Assembly: GCF_014203125.1 (NCBI RefSeq)
Contig: NZ_JACHIH010000001.1
Span: 169,546 to 233,545, forward strand
Origin: Rhodopseudomonas rhenobacensis
Lineage (GTDB): Bacteria; Pseudomonadota; Alphaproteobacteria; Rhizobiales; Xanthobacteraceae
Length of the DNA stretch: 64,000 nt
Reading direction: 5' to 3'
In this document: in pieces, positions 1-8,535 of the stretch
How the letters are laid out: each line of letters opens with the position of its first letter
Numbering within the stretch: position 1 is the first letter of the stretch
The notes under the pieces: generated by a model
What the model was told of the DNA's origin: nothing
Databases searched by the model: none
Seen by the model: the letters and a program-made list of their open reading frames with translations, nothing else
Program-made: the position numbers and the translations under genes

Positions 1-66
1 CCCGGCCCCCTGGCGGGGGGGTGGGGGGGGCGCCGCTCCGGCATAACGCGGCGCCCCCTCACCCGG

Positions 67-118
67 CGTGCCAAGCTTCGCTTGTCACGCCACCCTCTCC
101 CCGCAAGCGGGGAGAGGG
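67..118. repeat. Two adjacent intergenic hairpins downstream of sdhB
   Basis: An imperfect hairpin at 67-91 (arms GCGTGCCAAGC and GCTTGTCACGC) is followed by a perfect 12-bp stem at 93-118 (CCCTCTCCCCGC, loop AA, GCGGGGAGAGGG). Such hairpins are scattered between genes in Bradyrhizobiaceae. They lie beyond the sdhB stop and could end transcription of the sdh operon or protect its mRNA 3' end, although there is no clear T-tract. The rest of 1-234 shows no gene I can support. Confidence 0.6.
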
Positions 119-234
119 GCGGATGTTGCGCCGCTGCGATAAACTTCGATATTGGTCGATTGGGTTCGCCCTAGCGGTGCCGAACGCGCAATCACGTTCT
201 GCAACGCCGATTGCGCGGCGGAAGGCCGCGCGCG

Positions 235-1017
235 TCAGATCTGCCGTTCCACCAGCTTCAGCTTCAGATTGGCGATGGCTTCCGAGGGGTTCAGGCCCTT
301 CGGGCAGGCCTTGGCGCAATTCATGATGGTGTGGCAGCGATAGATCCGGAACGGATCTTCCAGATTGTCGAGCCGCTCGCCGGTGGCTTCGTCGCGGCTG
401 TCCTTGACCCAGCGGGTGGCCTGCAGCAGCGCCGCCGGGCCGAGGAAGCGGTCGGAATTCCACCAATAGCTCGGGCACGAGGTCGAGCAGCAGGCGCACA
501 GGATGCATTCGTACAGCCCGTCGAGCTTTTCGCGGTCCTCGTGGGTCTGCCGCCATTCCTTCTGCGGCGTCGGCGTGATGGTCTGCAGCCACGGCTCGAT
601 GGAAGCGTATTGCGCGTAGAAATTGGTGAGGTCCGGCACCAGGTCCTTGACCACCGGCTGGTGCGGCAACGGATTGACCTTGACCGCACTGTCCTTGACG
701 TCGTCCATCGCCTTGGTACAGGCCAGCGTGTTCTCGCCGTCGATGTTCATCGCGCAGGAGCCGCAGACGCCTTCGCGGCAGGAGCGGCGGAAGGTCAGCG
801 TCGGATCGATGTTGTTCTTGATCCAGATCAGGCCGTCCAGCACCATCGGCCCGCAGTCGTGGGTGTTGACGTGGTAGGTGTCGACGCTGGGGTTCTTGGT
901 GTCGTCGGGATTCCACCGATACACCTTGAATTCGCGGGTTTCGGTCGCGCCCTCGGGCTTCGGCCAGGTCTTGCCGCTGGTGACCTTGGAATTTTTCGGA
1001 AGCGCGAATTCAACCAT
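235..1017 (-). CDS. sdhB: Succinate dehydrogenase iron-sulfur subunit
   Basis: Subunit of complex II that passes electrons from the FAD subunit to ubiquinone at the inner membrane. The 260-residue product has the usual family length. The [2Fe-2S] cluster is bound by the [10 protein letters not shown] motif and a following Cys (LAC), and the [4Fe-4S]/[3Fe-4S] clusters by [12 protein letters not shown] and [14 protein letters not shown]. The ATG at 1017 is chosen because AAAGGTGAG lies just upstream. An in-frame GTG nine bases earlier overlaps that Shine-Dalgarno sequence and is less likely. It is the last gene of sdhCDAB, separated from sdhA by 77 bases. Confidence 0.98.
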   Translation of the reverse strand: MVEFALPKNSKVTSGKTWPKPEGATETREFKVYRWNPDDTKNPSVDTYHVNTHDCGPMVLDGLIWIKNNIDPTLTFRRSCREGVCGSCAMNIDGENTLACTKAMDDVKDSAVKVNPLPHQPVVKDLVPDLTNFYAQYASIEPWLQTITPTPQKEWRQTHEDREKLDGLYECILCACCSTSCPSYWWNSDRFLGPAALLQATRWVKDSRDEATGERLDNLEDPFRIYRCHTIMNCAKACPKGLNPSEAIANLKLKLVERQI

Positions 1018-1094
1018 TTGTCTCACCTTTCGTCAGTCGGGTGCGCTCGCTCGCCGCTCGCGCCCCGCATGACGGGCTGTGTTGCTGCTGTCGA

Positions 1095-2918
1095 TCAGTA
1101 CACCCGCGCCTTCGGCGGGATGTACTGCACGTCGTTGGTCATGGTGTAGTCGTGCACCGGGCGGTAATCGATCGTGGTCTCGCCACTGTGATCCATCCAC
1201 GCCAGCGTGTGCTTCATCCAGTTCTTGTCGTCGCGCGCCGAGAAATCCTCGCGGGCATGGGCGCCGCGGCTCTCGGTGCGGTTGGCGGCGGAGTCCATCG
1301 TCACCACCGCCTGCACGATCAGATTGTCGAATTCCAGGGTCTCGATCAGGTCGGAATTCCAGATCAGCGAGCGGTCGGTGACGTGGATGTCGGAGATGCC
1401 GCTGTGCACGTTGTGGATCAGGCCCTTGCCTTCCTGCAGCACTTCGCCGGTGCGGAACACCGCGCAATTGTTCTGCATCACGTGCTGCATGTTTTCGCGC
1501 AACCGCGCGGTCGGCGTGCCGCCCGACGCGTAGCGATAGCGGTCGAGCCGGCTCAGCGACAGTTCGGCGGAATCCGCCGGCAGCTCCGGCTGCTTGCCGT
1601 TCGGCGTCAGCTTCTCGGCGCAGCGCAGCGCCGCGGCGCGGCCGAACACCACGAGGTCGATCAGCGAATTGGAGCCGAGCCGGTTGGCGCCGTGCACCGA
1701 GACGCAAGCCGCCTCGCCGAGCGCCATCAGGCCGTGCACCACCGCGTTGTCGTCGCCGTCCTTCTTGGTGACGACTTCGCCGTGATAATTGGTCGGGATG
1801 CCGCCCATGTTGTAGTGCACGGTCGGAATCATCGGGATCGGTTCGCGGGTGACGTCGACGCCGGCGAAGATCCGCGCCGATTCCGAGATGCCCGGCAGCC
1901 GCTCGTGCAGCACCTTGGGATCGAGATGATCGAGGTGCAGGAAGATGTGATCTTTCTTCTTGCCGACGCCGCGGCCTTCGCGGATCTCGATGGTCATCGC
2001 CCGCGACACCACGTCGCGCGACGCCAGATCCTTGGCGGAGGGCGCGTAGCGCTCCATGAAGCGCTCGCCTTCGGAATTGACCAGATAGCCGCCCTCGCCG
2101 CGGGCGCCTTCGGTGACCAGACAGCCCGAGCCGTAGATCCCGGTCGGGTGGAACTGGACGAACTCCATGTCCTGCAGCGGCACGCCGGCGCGCAGCGCCA
2201 TCGCGCCGCCGTCGCCGGTGCAGGTGTGCGCCGAGGTACAAGACGCGTAAGCACGGCCGTAACCGCCGGTGGCCAGAATCGTGGTCTGCGCCCGGAAGCG
2301 GTGCAGCGTGCCGTCGTCGAGCTTCAGCGCGATGACGCCGCGGCAGACGCCCTGATCGTCCATGATCAGGTCGATGGCGAAGAACTCGATGTAGAATTCG
2401 GCGGAATGCCGCAGCGCCTGGCCGTACATGGTGTGCAGCATGGCGTGGCCGGTGCGGTCGGCGGCGGCGCAGGTGCGCTGCGCCTGGCCCTTGCCGTAGT
2501 CCAGCGTCATGCCGCCGAACGGCCGCTGATAGATCTTGCCGTCGTCGGTGCGCGAGAACGGCACGCCCCAATGCTCCAGCTCGTAGACCGCCTGCGGCGC
2601 GTTGCGCACCATGTATTCGATGGAATCCTGGTCGCCGAGCCAGTCCGATCCCTTGACGGTATCGTACATGTGCCAGCGCCAGTCGTCCTTGTGCATGTTG
2701 CCGAGCGCCGCCGAGATGCCGCCCTGCGCCGCCACGGTGTGCGAGCGGGTCGGGAACACCTTGGTGATGCAGGCGGTGCGCAGGCCCGCCTCGCTGCAGC
2801 CGACCACGGCGCGCAGCCCGGCGCCGCCGGCGCCCACCACGACGACGTCGTAGCTGTGGTCTTCAATGGGATAGGCGTGGCCGTTGATGGCCGGCGCGCC
2901 GTTGCCGTTCGCGGCCAT
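1095..2918 (-). CDS. sdhA: Succinate dehydrogenase flavoprotein subunit
   Basis: Catalytic subunit of complex II (succinate to fumarate, TCA cycle). The 607-residue product is of normal length. An N-terminal dinucleotide fold is seen as [13 protein letters not shown], the FAD-linking region as [17 protein letters not shown], and the family signature near the middle as [14 protein letters not shown]. It starts three bases after the sdhD stop, so it is translated as part of the same operon. No missing key residue was noticed. Confidence 0.99.
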   Translation of the reverse strand: MAANGNGAPAINGHAYPIEDHSYDVVVVGAGGAGLRAVVGCSEAGLRTACITKVFPTRSHTVAAQGGISAALGNMHKDDWRWHMYDTVKGSDWLGDQDSIEYMVRNAPQAVYELEHWGVPFSRTDDGKIYQRPFGGMTLDYGKGQAQRTCAAADRTGHAMLHTMYGQALRHSAEFYIEFFAIDLIMDDQGVCRGVIALKLDDGTLHRFRAQTTILATGGYGRAYASCTSAHTCTGDGGAMALRAGVPLQDMEFVQFHPTGIYGSGCLVTEGARGEGGYLVNSEGERFMERYAPSAKDLASRDVVSRAMTIEIREGRGVGKKKDHIFLHLDHLDPKVLHERLPGISESARIFAGVDVTREPIPMIPTVHYNMGGIPTNYHGEVVTKKDGDDNAVVHGLMALGEAACVSVHGANRLGSNSLIDLVVFGRAAALRCAEKLTPNGKQPELPADSAELSLSRLDRYRYASGGTPTARLRENMQHVMQNNCAVFRTGEVLQEGKGLIHNVHSGISDIHVTDRSLIWNSDLIETLEFDNLIVQAVVTMDSAANRTESRGAHAREDFSARDDKNWMKHTLAWMDHSGETTIDYRPVHDYTMTNDVQYIPPKARVY

Positions 2919-2921
2919 GCG

Positions 2922-3344
2922 TTACACTCCGGATGACAGTTTGAAGATCGCGAAAATCGCGGCCAGCGCCACGGCGATCGAGAAGAAATTGTTGGCCATG
3001 ATGGTGACCAGCTTCAGCTTTTCGTTCTGCACATAGTCCTCGATCACCACCTGCATGCCGATCTTCATGTGCACGGCGCTGGCGATGATGAACAGGATCA
3101 GGGTCAGCGCGATCAACGGCGAGCCGATGATCTGCGCCGCACCAGCCTGGTTGCGGCCGAGCAGCATCATGACCACCACCACCACCGGCAGGATCAGCAG
3201 CGTCATCGCCACGCCGGTGATGCGCTGCTGCCAGAAATCGGATGTGCCGGAGCCGGCGGGGCCGAATTTGCGGACCTTGCCGAGCGGCGTCCGCATGGTC
3301 TTGGCGCGGCGCGGCGTCGGGCCGTGGGATTCCTCGACGCTCAT
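2922..3344 (-). CDS. sdhD: Succinate dehydrogenase membrane anchor subunit
   Basis: Small integral-membrane anchor of complex II, 140 residues. Three hydrophobic segments are visible: TLLILPVVVVVMMLL, LIALTLILFIIASAVH and FFSIAVALAAIFAIF. The pattern HMKIGMQVVIEDYV after the second segment is typical of SdhD, and its His is the likely heme b ligand. The ATG at 3344 overlaps the sdhC stop (ATGA), which explains the choice of start; a longer reading upstream is only the other frame of sdhC. Confidence 0.95.
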   Translation of the reverse strand: MSVEESHGPTPRRAKTMRTPLGKVRKFGPAGSGTSDFWQQRITGVAMTLLILPVVVVVMMLLGRNQAGAAQIIGSPLIALTLILFIIASAVHMKIGMQVVIEDYVQNEKLKLVTIMANNFFSIAVALAAIFAIFKLSSGV

Positions 3345-3739
3345 CGTGCGCCTCCGAGCGTGAAAGCGACGATCCACAGCAGCACGGTGAGCACCACGCC
3401 GCCGATCAGCGCCGCCCAGGTCAGCGATTCGCGTTCCGCGGAGGTGAAGCCGTAGCCGAGATCCCAGATGAAATGCCGCACGCCGCTGAGCATGTGATGG
3501 ATCAACGACCAGGTGTAGCCGAACAGGATCAGCCGGCCGATCCAGCTGCCGGTGAAGGCCTGCACGGTGGCGTAGGCGCTCGGGCCCGCCGCCACGGCGA
3601 TCAGCCACCAGGCCAAAAGGATGGTTCCGAAGTAAAGCGTAATGCCGGTGAGCCGGTGCACGATGGACAACGCCATCGTCAGGCTCCAGCGATAGGCTTG
3701 CATATGCGGCGAAAGCGGACGTTCGATCCTGGCTGTCAT
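3341..3739 (-). CDS. sdhC: Succinate dehydrogenase cytochrome b556 subunit
   Basis: First gene of the sdh operon. The 132-residue membrane protein anchors complex II and binds heme b and quinone. The family motif RPLSPHMQAYRW...SIVHRLTG is present near the N terminus, and the heme region is HHMLSGVRHFIWD. Three transmembrane helices are visible. Its stop overlaps the sdhD start by four bases. Confidence 0.97.
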   Translation of the reverse strand: MTARIERPLSPHMQAYRWSLTMALSIVHRLTGITLYFGTILLAWWLIAVAAGPSAYATVQAFTGSWIGRLILFGYTWSLIHHMLSGVRHFIWDLGYGFTSAERESLTWAALIGGVVLTVLLWIVAFTLGGAR

Positions 3740-4101
3740 CGGCTGCTTACGGTTTGCGGGGAGCGGACAGCCCCGGCCGGGGCTCGCCTTAAACTCGGGT
3801 CTATTTACGAACAGGATACAATCAGTGCAACGGCGAAATCACATTATACGAATGGCGGTTCAGACTTTGGTCGATACGGAGTTGTTCGTCGCGTTTGCAT
3901 TGCACTGCAGCATGAAATTCGCACAGGCCGCGCGGTGAAGCGGCCGGATTTGTGAAGCGCGATTCACAACCCACGGCAGTCGACCGCCCCTGTCGGCCCC
4001 GGCGGCGCTGTCTTGCCCGCGCGGGGTGATAGTATTCGTTTGTGAATGTTCTTATGTCGGCACGTGTCGCAGCGCCGCGGCATCGCGCGTCAGCAGGACC
4101 G
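3740..4101. promoter_or_regulatory. Divergent control region between sdhC and the CDF exporter, with a 20-bp inverted repeat
   Basis: This 362-base intergenic stretch holds the promoters of the leftward sdh operon and the rightward exporter gene. At 3950-3969 there is a perfect inverted repeat, TTGTGAA-N6-TTCACAA, and a further copy of the half-site TTGTGAA at 4040-4046, close to the exporter gene. The spacing differs from the CRP consensus (TGTGA-N6-TCACA), so the binding protein is unknown. No -35/-10 pair could be assigned with confidence. Confidence 0.5.
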
Positions 4102-5088
4102 ATGAGCCAACATCAGCATCACGATCACGACGGCCATGACCATGATCAGCACGATCACGACCATAGCCCCGGACATTCGCACGCCCACGGGCCCGGCGGC
4201 CACAGCCATGCGCCGAAGGATTTCGGCACCGCCTTTGCCATTGGGATTCTGCTCAACACCGGCTTCGTGATCGGCGAAGCGGCGTTCGGCTACGCCAGCA
4301 ATTCGATGGCGCTGGTCGCCGACGCCGGCCACAATCTGTCCGACGTGCTCGGGCTGTTGGTGGCGTGGTCGGCGGCGGTGCTGTCGAAGCGGCCGCCGTC
4401 GCAGCGCTATACCTATGGGCTGCGCGGCTCCTCGATCCTGGCGGCACTGTTCAACGCCGCGTTCCTGCTGGTCGCGGTCGGCGCGATCGGCTGGGAGGCG
4501 ATCCTGCGGCTGTTCGATCCGCAGCCGGTCGCCGAGGTCACCGTGATGGTGGTGGCGAGCGTCGGCATCCTGATCAACGGCGCCACCGCCTGGCTGTTCG
4601 CCTCCGGCCGCAAGGGCGACCTCAACATCCGCGGCGCCTATCTGCACATGATGGCGGACGCCGCGGTCTCCGCCGGCGTGGTGATCGCCGGTTTCCTGAT
4701 CCTGCTCACCGGCTGGAGCTGGCTCGACGCCGTCACCAGCCTCTTGATCAGCGCGGCGATCTTCTGGGGCACCTGGGGATTGTTGCGCGACAGCGTCGCG
4801 ATGTCGCTCGCCGCGGTGCCGCGCGGCATCGATCCGGCTGCGGTGCGCGGCTTTCTCGAGCGTTGCGACGGCGTGGCGCAGGTGCACGACCTGCACATCT
4901 GGCCGATGAGCACCACCGAGGTGGCGCTGACCTGTCATCTGGTGATACCCGCGGGCCCGCCCGGCGACCGCTATCTGATGCAGATCGCGCGCCACCTGAA
5001 GCAGGACTTCGCGATCGACCACGCCACCCTGCAGGTCGAGACCGACCCCGCCTCGGCCTGCGCGCTGGCGCCGGATCATGTGGTGTAG
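4102..5088 (+). CDS. Cation diffusion facilitator (zinc/cobalt-type) exporter
   Basis: A CDF-family metal/proton antiporter of about 328 residues. The N terminus is extremely His-rich (repeats of HDHDGHDHDQ, HSPGHSHAHGPGGHSH), a likely metal buffer. The family HxxxD metal-site motifs occur as DAGHNLSDV and HMMADAAVS in membrane helices. The C-terminal cytosolic domain begins after the last helix and contains VHDLHIWPMSTTEVALTCH, characteristic of the ZitB/CzcD/DmeF group. An in-frame GTG at 4042 would add 20 residues; the ATG at 4102 is preferred because CAGGA precedes it. The substrate (Zn, Co or Ni) cannot be read from sequence alone. Confidence 0.9.
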   Translation: MSQHQHHDHDGHDHDQHDHDHSPGHSHAHGPGGHSHAPKDFGTAFAIGILLNTGFVIGEAAFGYASNSMALVADAGHNLSDVLGLLVAWSAAVLSKRPPSQRYTYGLRGSSILAALFNAAFLLVAVGAIGWEAILRLFDPQPVAEVTVMVVASVGILINGATAWLFASGRKGDLNIRGAYLHMMADAAVSAGVVIAGFLILLTGWSWLDAVTSLLISAAIFWGTWGLLRDSVAMSLAAVPRGIDPAAVRGFLERCDGVAQVHDLHIWPMSTTEVALTCHLVIPAGPPGDRYLMQIARHLKQDFAIDHATLQVETDPASACALAPDHVV

Positions 5089-5110
5089 CAAGCGGCCAGG
5101 AAACGCGTAG

Positions 5111-5230
5111 AGCATTTTCGGTTGAGATTGAAGAATCCAAGACAAATGCCGTCGTCATTCCGGATCGCGAGTTCGAAGAACGAGCGAGCCCGGAATGACT
5201 GCCGGGGGGACTCTTGAAGCGCATCAATCC
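5111..5230 (-). repeat. Intergenic repeat family 2, short copy
   Basis: The core at 5154-5199 is an inverted repeat with outer arms GTCATTCCGG and CCCGGAATGAC. In reverse orientation, about 120 bases including the flanks (GCGCTTCAAG..., CTTCAAT...GAAAAT) match the copy at 14859-15036, which carries an additional internal segment. Confidence 0.7.
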
Positions 5231-5250
5231 AACCCGAAAAGTCTCCTAAG

Positions 5251-5440
5251 TGTCTGACCGAAAAGCAGCGAGTAAAATCAGGGGTTTTTGTCATTGCGAG
5301 CCGAGCACGGCGCGTAGCGCTGGCCGAAGAGCGAAGCAATCCAGGGGCTTCTTGCGTGGCCCTGGATTGCTTCGTCGCAAGAGCTCCTCGCAATGACGGG
5401 TTGAATGCCTGATTTCATTGATCGCTTTTTCGGTCAGACA
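5251..5440. repeat. MITE-like 190-bp palindromic element with terminal inverted repeats
   Basis: The element begins TGTCTGACCGAAAA and ends with the complement TTTTTCGGTCAGACA. Further inside, the two arms again match (ATCAGG..., then GTCATTGCGAG against CTCGCAATGAC, then AAGCAATCCAG against CTGGATTGCTT). The 5-bp sequence CTAAG is present on both sides (5246-5250 and 5441-5445), as expected of a target-site duplication. A second, truncated copy in the opposite orientation lies at 48037-48212. It encodes no protein. Confidence 0.75.
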
Positions 5441-5533
5441 CTAAGAAACGGCCAAGAAACGGCCAAGAAACTGCTGGGCAGCCGCAAAATTCTAAAATAG
5501 CCTGCCGATAATCAAAAATATCGGGAGGCTTTA

Positions 5534-6757
5534 ATGAAATTCGGAATTCGGTCGATCGTTGCCGCGGCATCTGTGGCGTTGCTCGCCGCGCCAGGATCGA
5601 TCCAAGGCGCGGTGGCCCAAAGCGCCGCCGGTCAAGGCGTCAAGATCGGCATCCTCAACGATCAGTCCGGCGTCTACGCCGATTACGGCGGCAAGTGGTC
5701 GCTGGAGGCCGCCAAGATGGCGGTGGAGGACTTTGGCGGCGAAGTGCTCGGCCAGAAGATCGAACTGGTCTCCGCCGACCACCAGAACAAGCCGGACACA
5801 GCCATTTCCATCGCGCGAAAATGGTACGACGTCGACGGCGTCGACATGATCACCGAGCTCACCACCTCGTCGGTGGCCCTCGCCGTGCAGGATCTGTCGA
5901 AAGAAAAGAAGAAGATCGACATCGTGGTCGGCGCCGCGACCTCGCGGATCACCGGCGACGCCTGCCAGCCCTACGGCTTCCACTGGGCGTTCGACACCCA
6001 TGCGCTCGCGGTCGGCACCGGCGGCGCGCTGGTCGAAGCCGGCGGCGACACCTGGTTCTTCCTGACCGCGGACTACGCCTTCGGCTACGCGCTGGAAAAG
6101 GACACCAGCGAGATCGTCATCGCCAAGGGCGGCAAGGTGCTGGGCGCGGTGCGGCATCCGCTGAATTCGTCGGACTTCTCCTCGTTCCTGCTGCAGGCGC
6201 AGAGCTCGAAAGCGAAGATCGTCGGGCTCGCCAATGCCGGGCTCGACACCGCCAATTCGATCAAGCAGGCGTCGGAATTCGGCATCGTCGCCGGCGGCCA
6301 GAAACTCGCCGGTCTGTTGATGACGCTCAGCGAAGTGCACGGCCTCGGGCTGCAGGCGGCGCAGGGTCTGGTGCTGACCGAAGCCTATTACTGGGATCGC
6401 GACGACACCTCGCGGGCCTTCGCCGAGAAATTCTTCAAGCGCACCGGGCGGATGCCGAACATGATCCAGGCCGGCACCTATTCGGCGACGCTGTCCTATC
6501 TCAAGGCGGTGAAGGCCGCGGGCTCCAAGGACACCGAGGCGGTCGCCAAGAAGCTGAAGGAATTGCCGGTCGACGACGCCTTCGCCAAGGGCAAGGTGCT
6601 GGCCAACGGCCGTTTCGTCCACGACCTCTATCTGTTCGAGGTCAAGAAGCCGTCGGAATCCAAGAAGCCGTGGGACTACTACAAGCTGCTCGCCACCGTG
6701 GCCGGCGACAAGGCGTTCCCCACCGCGGCCGAGTCGGGCTGTCCGCTGACCAAGTAG
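5534..6757 (+). CDS. ABC transporter substrate-binding protein, branched-chain amino acid type (LivK-like)
   Basis: Periplasmic type I binding protein of 407 residues. A Sec signal peptide is visible (MKFGIRSIVAAASVALLAAP, cleavage likely after AVAQ). The mature protein begins with VKIGILNDQSGVYADYGG, the usual family opening, followed by ELVSADHQNKPDTA and a C-terminal lobe. GGGAGG lies 7 bases before the ATG. No permease or ATPase gene is adjacent and a strong terminator follows, so this is a single-gene unit. Proteins of this subfamily in Rhodopseudomonas bind a range of ligands, often aromatic acids; the ligand is not predictable here. Confidence 0.9.
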   Translation: MKFGIRSIVAAASVALLAAPGSIQGAVAQSAAGQGVKIGILNDQSGVYADYGGKWSLEAAKMAVEDFGGEVLGQKIELVSADHQNKPDTAISIARKWYDVDGVDMITELTTSSVALAVQDLSKEKKKIDIVVGAATSRITGDACQPYGFHWAFDTHALAVGTGGALVEAGGDTWFFLTADYAFGYALEKDTSEIVIAKGGKVLGAVRHPLNSSDFSSFLLQAQSSKAKIVGLANAGLDTANSIKQASEFGIVAGGQKLAGLLMTLSEVHGLGLQAAQGLVLTEAYYWDRDDTSRAFAEKFFKRTGRMPNMIQAGTYSATLSYLKAVKAAGSKDTEAVAKKLKELPVDDAFAKGKVLANGRFVHDLYLFEVKKPSESKKPWDYYKLLATVAGDKAFPTAAESGCPLTK

Positions 6758-6765
6758 CATGCTAT

Positions 6766-6808
6766 CCGATCGGTGTCGTCCCGGGGGCAATGGGACGACA
6801 CCGATCGG
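6766..6808 (+). terminator. Strong hairpin after the binding-protein gene
   Basis: A perfect 17-bp stem (6766-6782 with 6792-6808; CCGATCGGTGTCGTCCC) with a 9-base loop starts 9 bases after the stop codon. It lacks a T-run, so it may act as an intrinsic terminator for either strand or as an mRNA-stabilising 3' end. The gene on the far side (DUF2023) converges on it. Confidence 0.75.
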
Positions 6809-6840
6809 CCGTCGCGAAAGGCGACATGCTTCGCGGAGGG

Positions 6841-7278
6841 CTACATCGCAAGCCCGACCTGATCCGGCAGCGCGGCGAACTGATCCGCAGCAAACCCGAG
6901 CGGCGGCGCGCCCGAGATCTCAGCGTCGGCGGCCGCCGCGCGCGACAGATAGCGGGCGCATTGCATTTCGCGATCGTAGCCGAGCAGCACGCCGAGCATG
7001 AAATCATGCTCGGCCGACAACTCGCACAACGGCCGCACCATGAACTGGCGCACCGCTTTCACCGCCGGGCGGCTGCCGAACACCACATTGACCCGCTCGG
7101 GACAGGCCTCGTGGACGTGGTGGGCAATGCCGACGGCTTCCAGCCGCGCGATCACCTGCGCCGCGGCGGCGGCGCTCAGCGTCATCATCGCCAGCGGCCG
7201 CAGCCCTTTCGACAGCTCGTACAGATGATGGTTGAAGATCTTCAGCGCCGCGCCGTTCAGATCAATCGACTGACCCAT
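6841..7278 (-). CDS. DUF2023 family protein, partner of flavodoxin
   Basis: A 145-residue protein of the DUF2023 family, which is found almost only next to flavodoxin genes. Visible features are the opening LNGAALKIFNHHLYELSKGLRPL and the central FMVRPLCELSAEHDFMLGVLLGYD. Its start overlaps the end of the flavodoxin gene by 22 bases and AGAGGA precedes the ATG, so the two are translationally linked. The biochemical role is unknown; a function in flavodoxin handling is inferred only from gene association. Confidence 0.85.
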   Translation of the reverse strand: MGQSIDLNGAALKIFNHHLYELSKGLRPLAMMTLSAAAAAQVIARLEAVGIAHHVHEACPERVNVVFGSRPAVKAVRQFMVRPLCELSAEHDFMLGVLLGYDREMQCARYLSRAAAADAEISGAPPLGFAADQFAALPDQVGLAM

Positions 7279-7739
7279 TCTGTAATCCTCTTCTCGGTCT
7301 TGGAGGACTGGCTGTCCTGATCGAGCGCCAGGCCGACGAACTGGCCGTCGCGCTCGGCCCGGGAGCCGGTGAAGTCGTAGCCTTCGGTTGCGGTGAAGCC
7401 GACCACGGTGGCGCCCTGCTCGACGACCAAATCATAGAGCACGCCCATGGCGTCGACGAAGCAGTCCGGATAGCTGACCTGGTCGCCGGTGCCGAACAGC
7501 GCCACCTTCTTGCCGGCGAGCTTGGCCTGGGTGAGCTTGTCGAGATGGGCTTCCCAATCGGTCTGCAGATCGCCGGCGCCGTAGGTCGGCGAACCGAGGA
7601 TCAACAGGCCGGGGCTCTCGAAGTCGGCGACGCTCGCCGCCTTGATGTCGATCGCGCGACCCTGGATGTGTTTGGCGATGCGCGAGGCGACCGCCTTGGT
7701 GTTACCACCGTCGGAACCGAAGATGACGTTGACGCTCAT
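7257..7739 (-). CDS. fldA: Flavodoxin
   Basis: A 160-residue FMN-binding electron carrier. The phosphate-binding loop is VIFGSDGGNTKAVA at the N terminus, followed by the typical LILGSPTYGAGDLQTDWE and KVALFGTGDQVSYPDCFVDAMG. The ATG at 7739 is preferred over an upstream in-frame start because the flavodoxin fold begins immediately and AAGAAG precedes it. In this family flavodoxin commonly replaces ferredoxin under iron shortage or serves nitrogenase. The AT-rich region upstream (about 7840-7945) probably holds the promoter. Confidence 0.95.
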   Translation of the reverse strand: MSVNVIFGSDGGNTKAVASRIAKHIQGRAIDIKAASVADFESPGLLILGSPTYGAGDLQTDWEAHLDKLTQAKLAGKKVALFGTGDQVSYPDCFVDAMGVLYDLVVEQGATVVGFTATEGYDFTGSRAERDGQFVGLALDQDSQSSKTEKRITEWVSRLI

Positions 7740-7867
7740 TGGTCTTCTTGTCGCAGGAGGGCGGATGAGAAGCCCGCGGCGGTTAGTCCGCGGCAACCCG
7801 GTGAAATCGAAGTCACGCGACCCTACGACTGCTGCGAGCAGGTCTCAATTTCAAAAATCAGTCTTTC

Positions 7868-7884
7868 TGAGTAAGTTTTGCTCA
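7868..7884. promoter_or_regulatory. Candidate operator upstream of flavodoxin
   Basis: A 17-bp imperfect palindrome (TGAGTAAGTTTTGCTCA) lies in the AT-rich stretch upstream of the leftward flavodoxin gene, with TGAG/CTCA arms. It does not match the Irr ICE or Fur box consensus well enough to name. The remainder of 7740-8064 shows no gene. Confidence 0.35.
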
Positions 7885-8064
7885 CAACTACTTTTTCATC
7901 ATAATAATTCCAAAGTAACAACGCGGACTATAACGATTCCAAAGTGATCGCGCGGGGAAACATCCGCAGAGTCGGGCTCTGAGGAGGGCTCGTGATTCGT
8001 GGTGGAGGACGTGATTGCGAAGGAGCAGCACTCCGGCGATGCGACGGTTAGTTTCCGCGGATCC

Positions 8065-8457
8065 TCACCAGCCGAATACCCGCCAGACGATGCCGACCAC
8101 CGCGCCCGCCCATAGCAGCAGTGCGGCGACGGTCTGTACCGCGAAGCCGGCGCCGCGTTTGTTCGCGGCCTCGGCATATCCGACCATGTAGATGATGCGG
8201 CCGATGACCCACACCACGCCGAGCCCGGCGGCGAAGCCGTCGCTGAGATAGATCGCGAACAGCCACAGCGACGGCAGGAAGATCGGCATCCATTCCAGCG
8301 TGTTCATCTGCACCCGGAACACCCGCTCGAAGTCCGGCTGCCCGGTGGTCGCCGGCGCCTTGACGCCGAAGGTCATGCGCGCCCGGCTGACCTGCACCGT
8401 GGTGTAGAAGTAGAACATCACGGCCAGACAGGTGACGATCGCGGTGAAGTGGAACAT
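8065..8457 (-). CDS. MAPEG family membrane protein
   Basis: A 130-residue membrane protein of the MAPEG superfamily (membrane-associated proteins in eicosanoid and glutathione metabolism). Four hydrophobic helices are visible. The family motif appears as FERVFRVQMNTLEWMPIFLP, followed by GRIIYMVGYAEAANKRGAGF. Eukaryotic members are microsomal glutathione transferases; the bacterial substrate is unknown. It sits 78 bases downstream of the AttH-like gene on the same strand. Confidence 0.85.
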   Translation of the reverse strand: MFHFTAIVTCLAVMFYFYTTVQVSRARMTFGVKAPATTGQPDFERVFRVQMNTLEWMPIFLPSLWLFAIYLSDGFAAGLGVVWVIGRIIYMVGYAEAANKRGAGFAVQTVAALLLWAGAVVGIVWRVFGW

Positions 8458-8535
8458 GGCAAGGACTCCCTGACGTTTCTTTTGTTGTGGTTCGATGGAT
8501 TGTCGAGTCGCGGGCTGTGGTTCAACAGCTTGGAC

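Noticed and set aside
1041-2936. 631-codon open frame on the plus strand opposite sdhA
   Set aside because: Antisense shadow of a highly conserved gene; its product is Arg/His/Val-rich low-information sequence typical of GC-rich antisense frames.
3950-3969. Considered as a CRP/FNR-type box
   Set aside because: The TGTGA and TCACA halves are 8 bases apart, not 6, and the FNR core TTGAT is absent.
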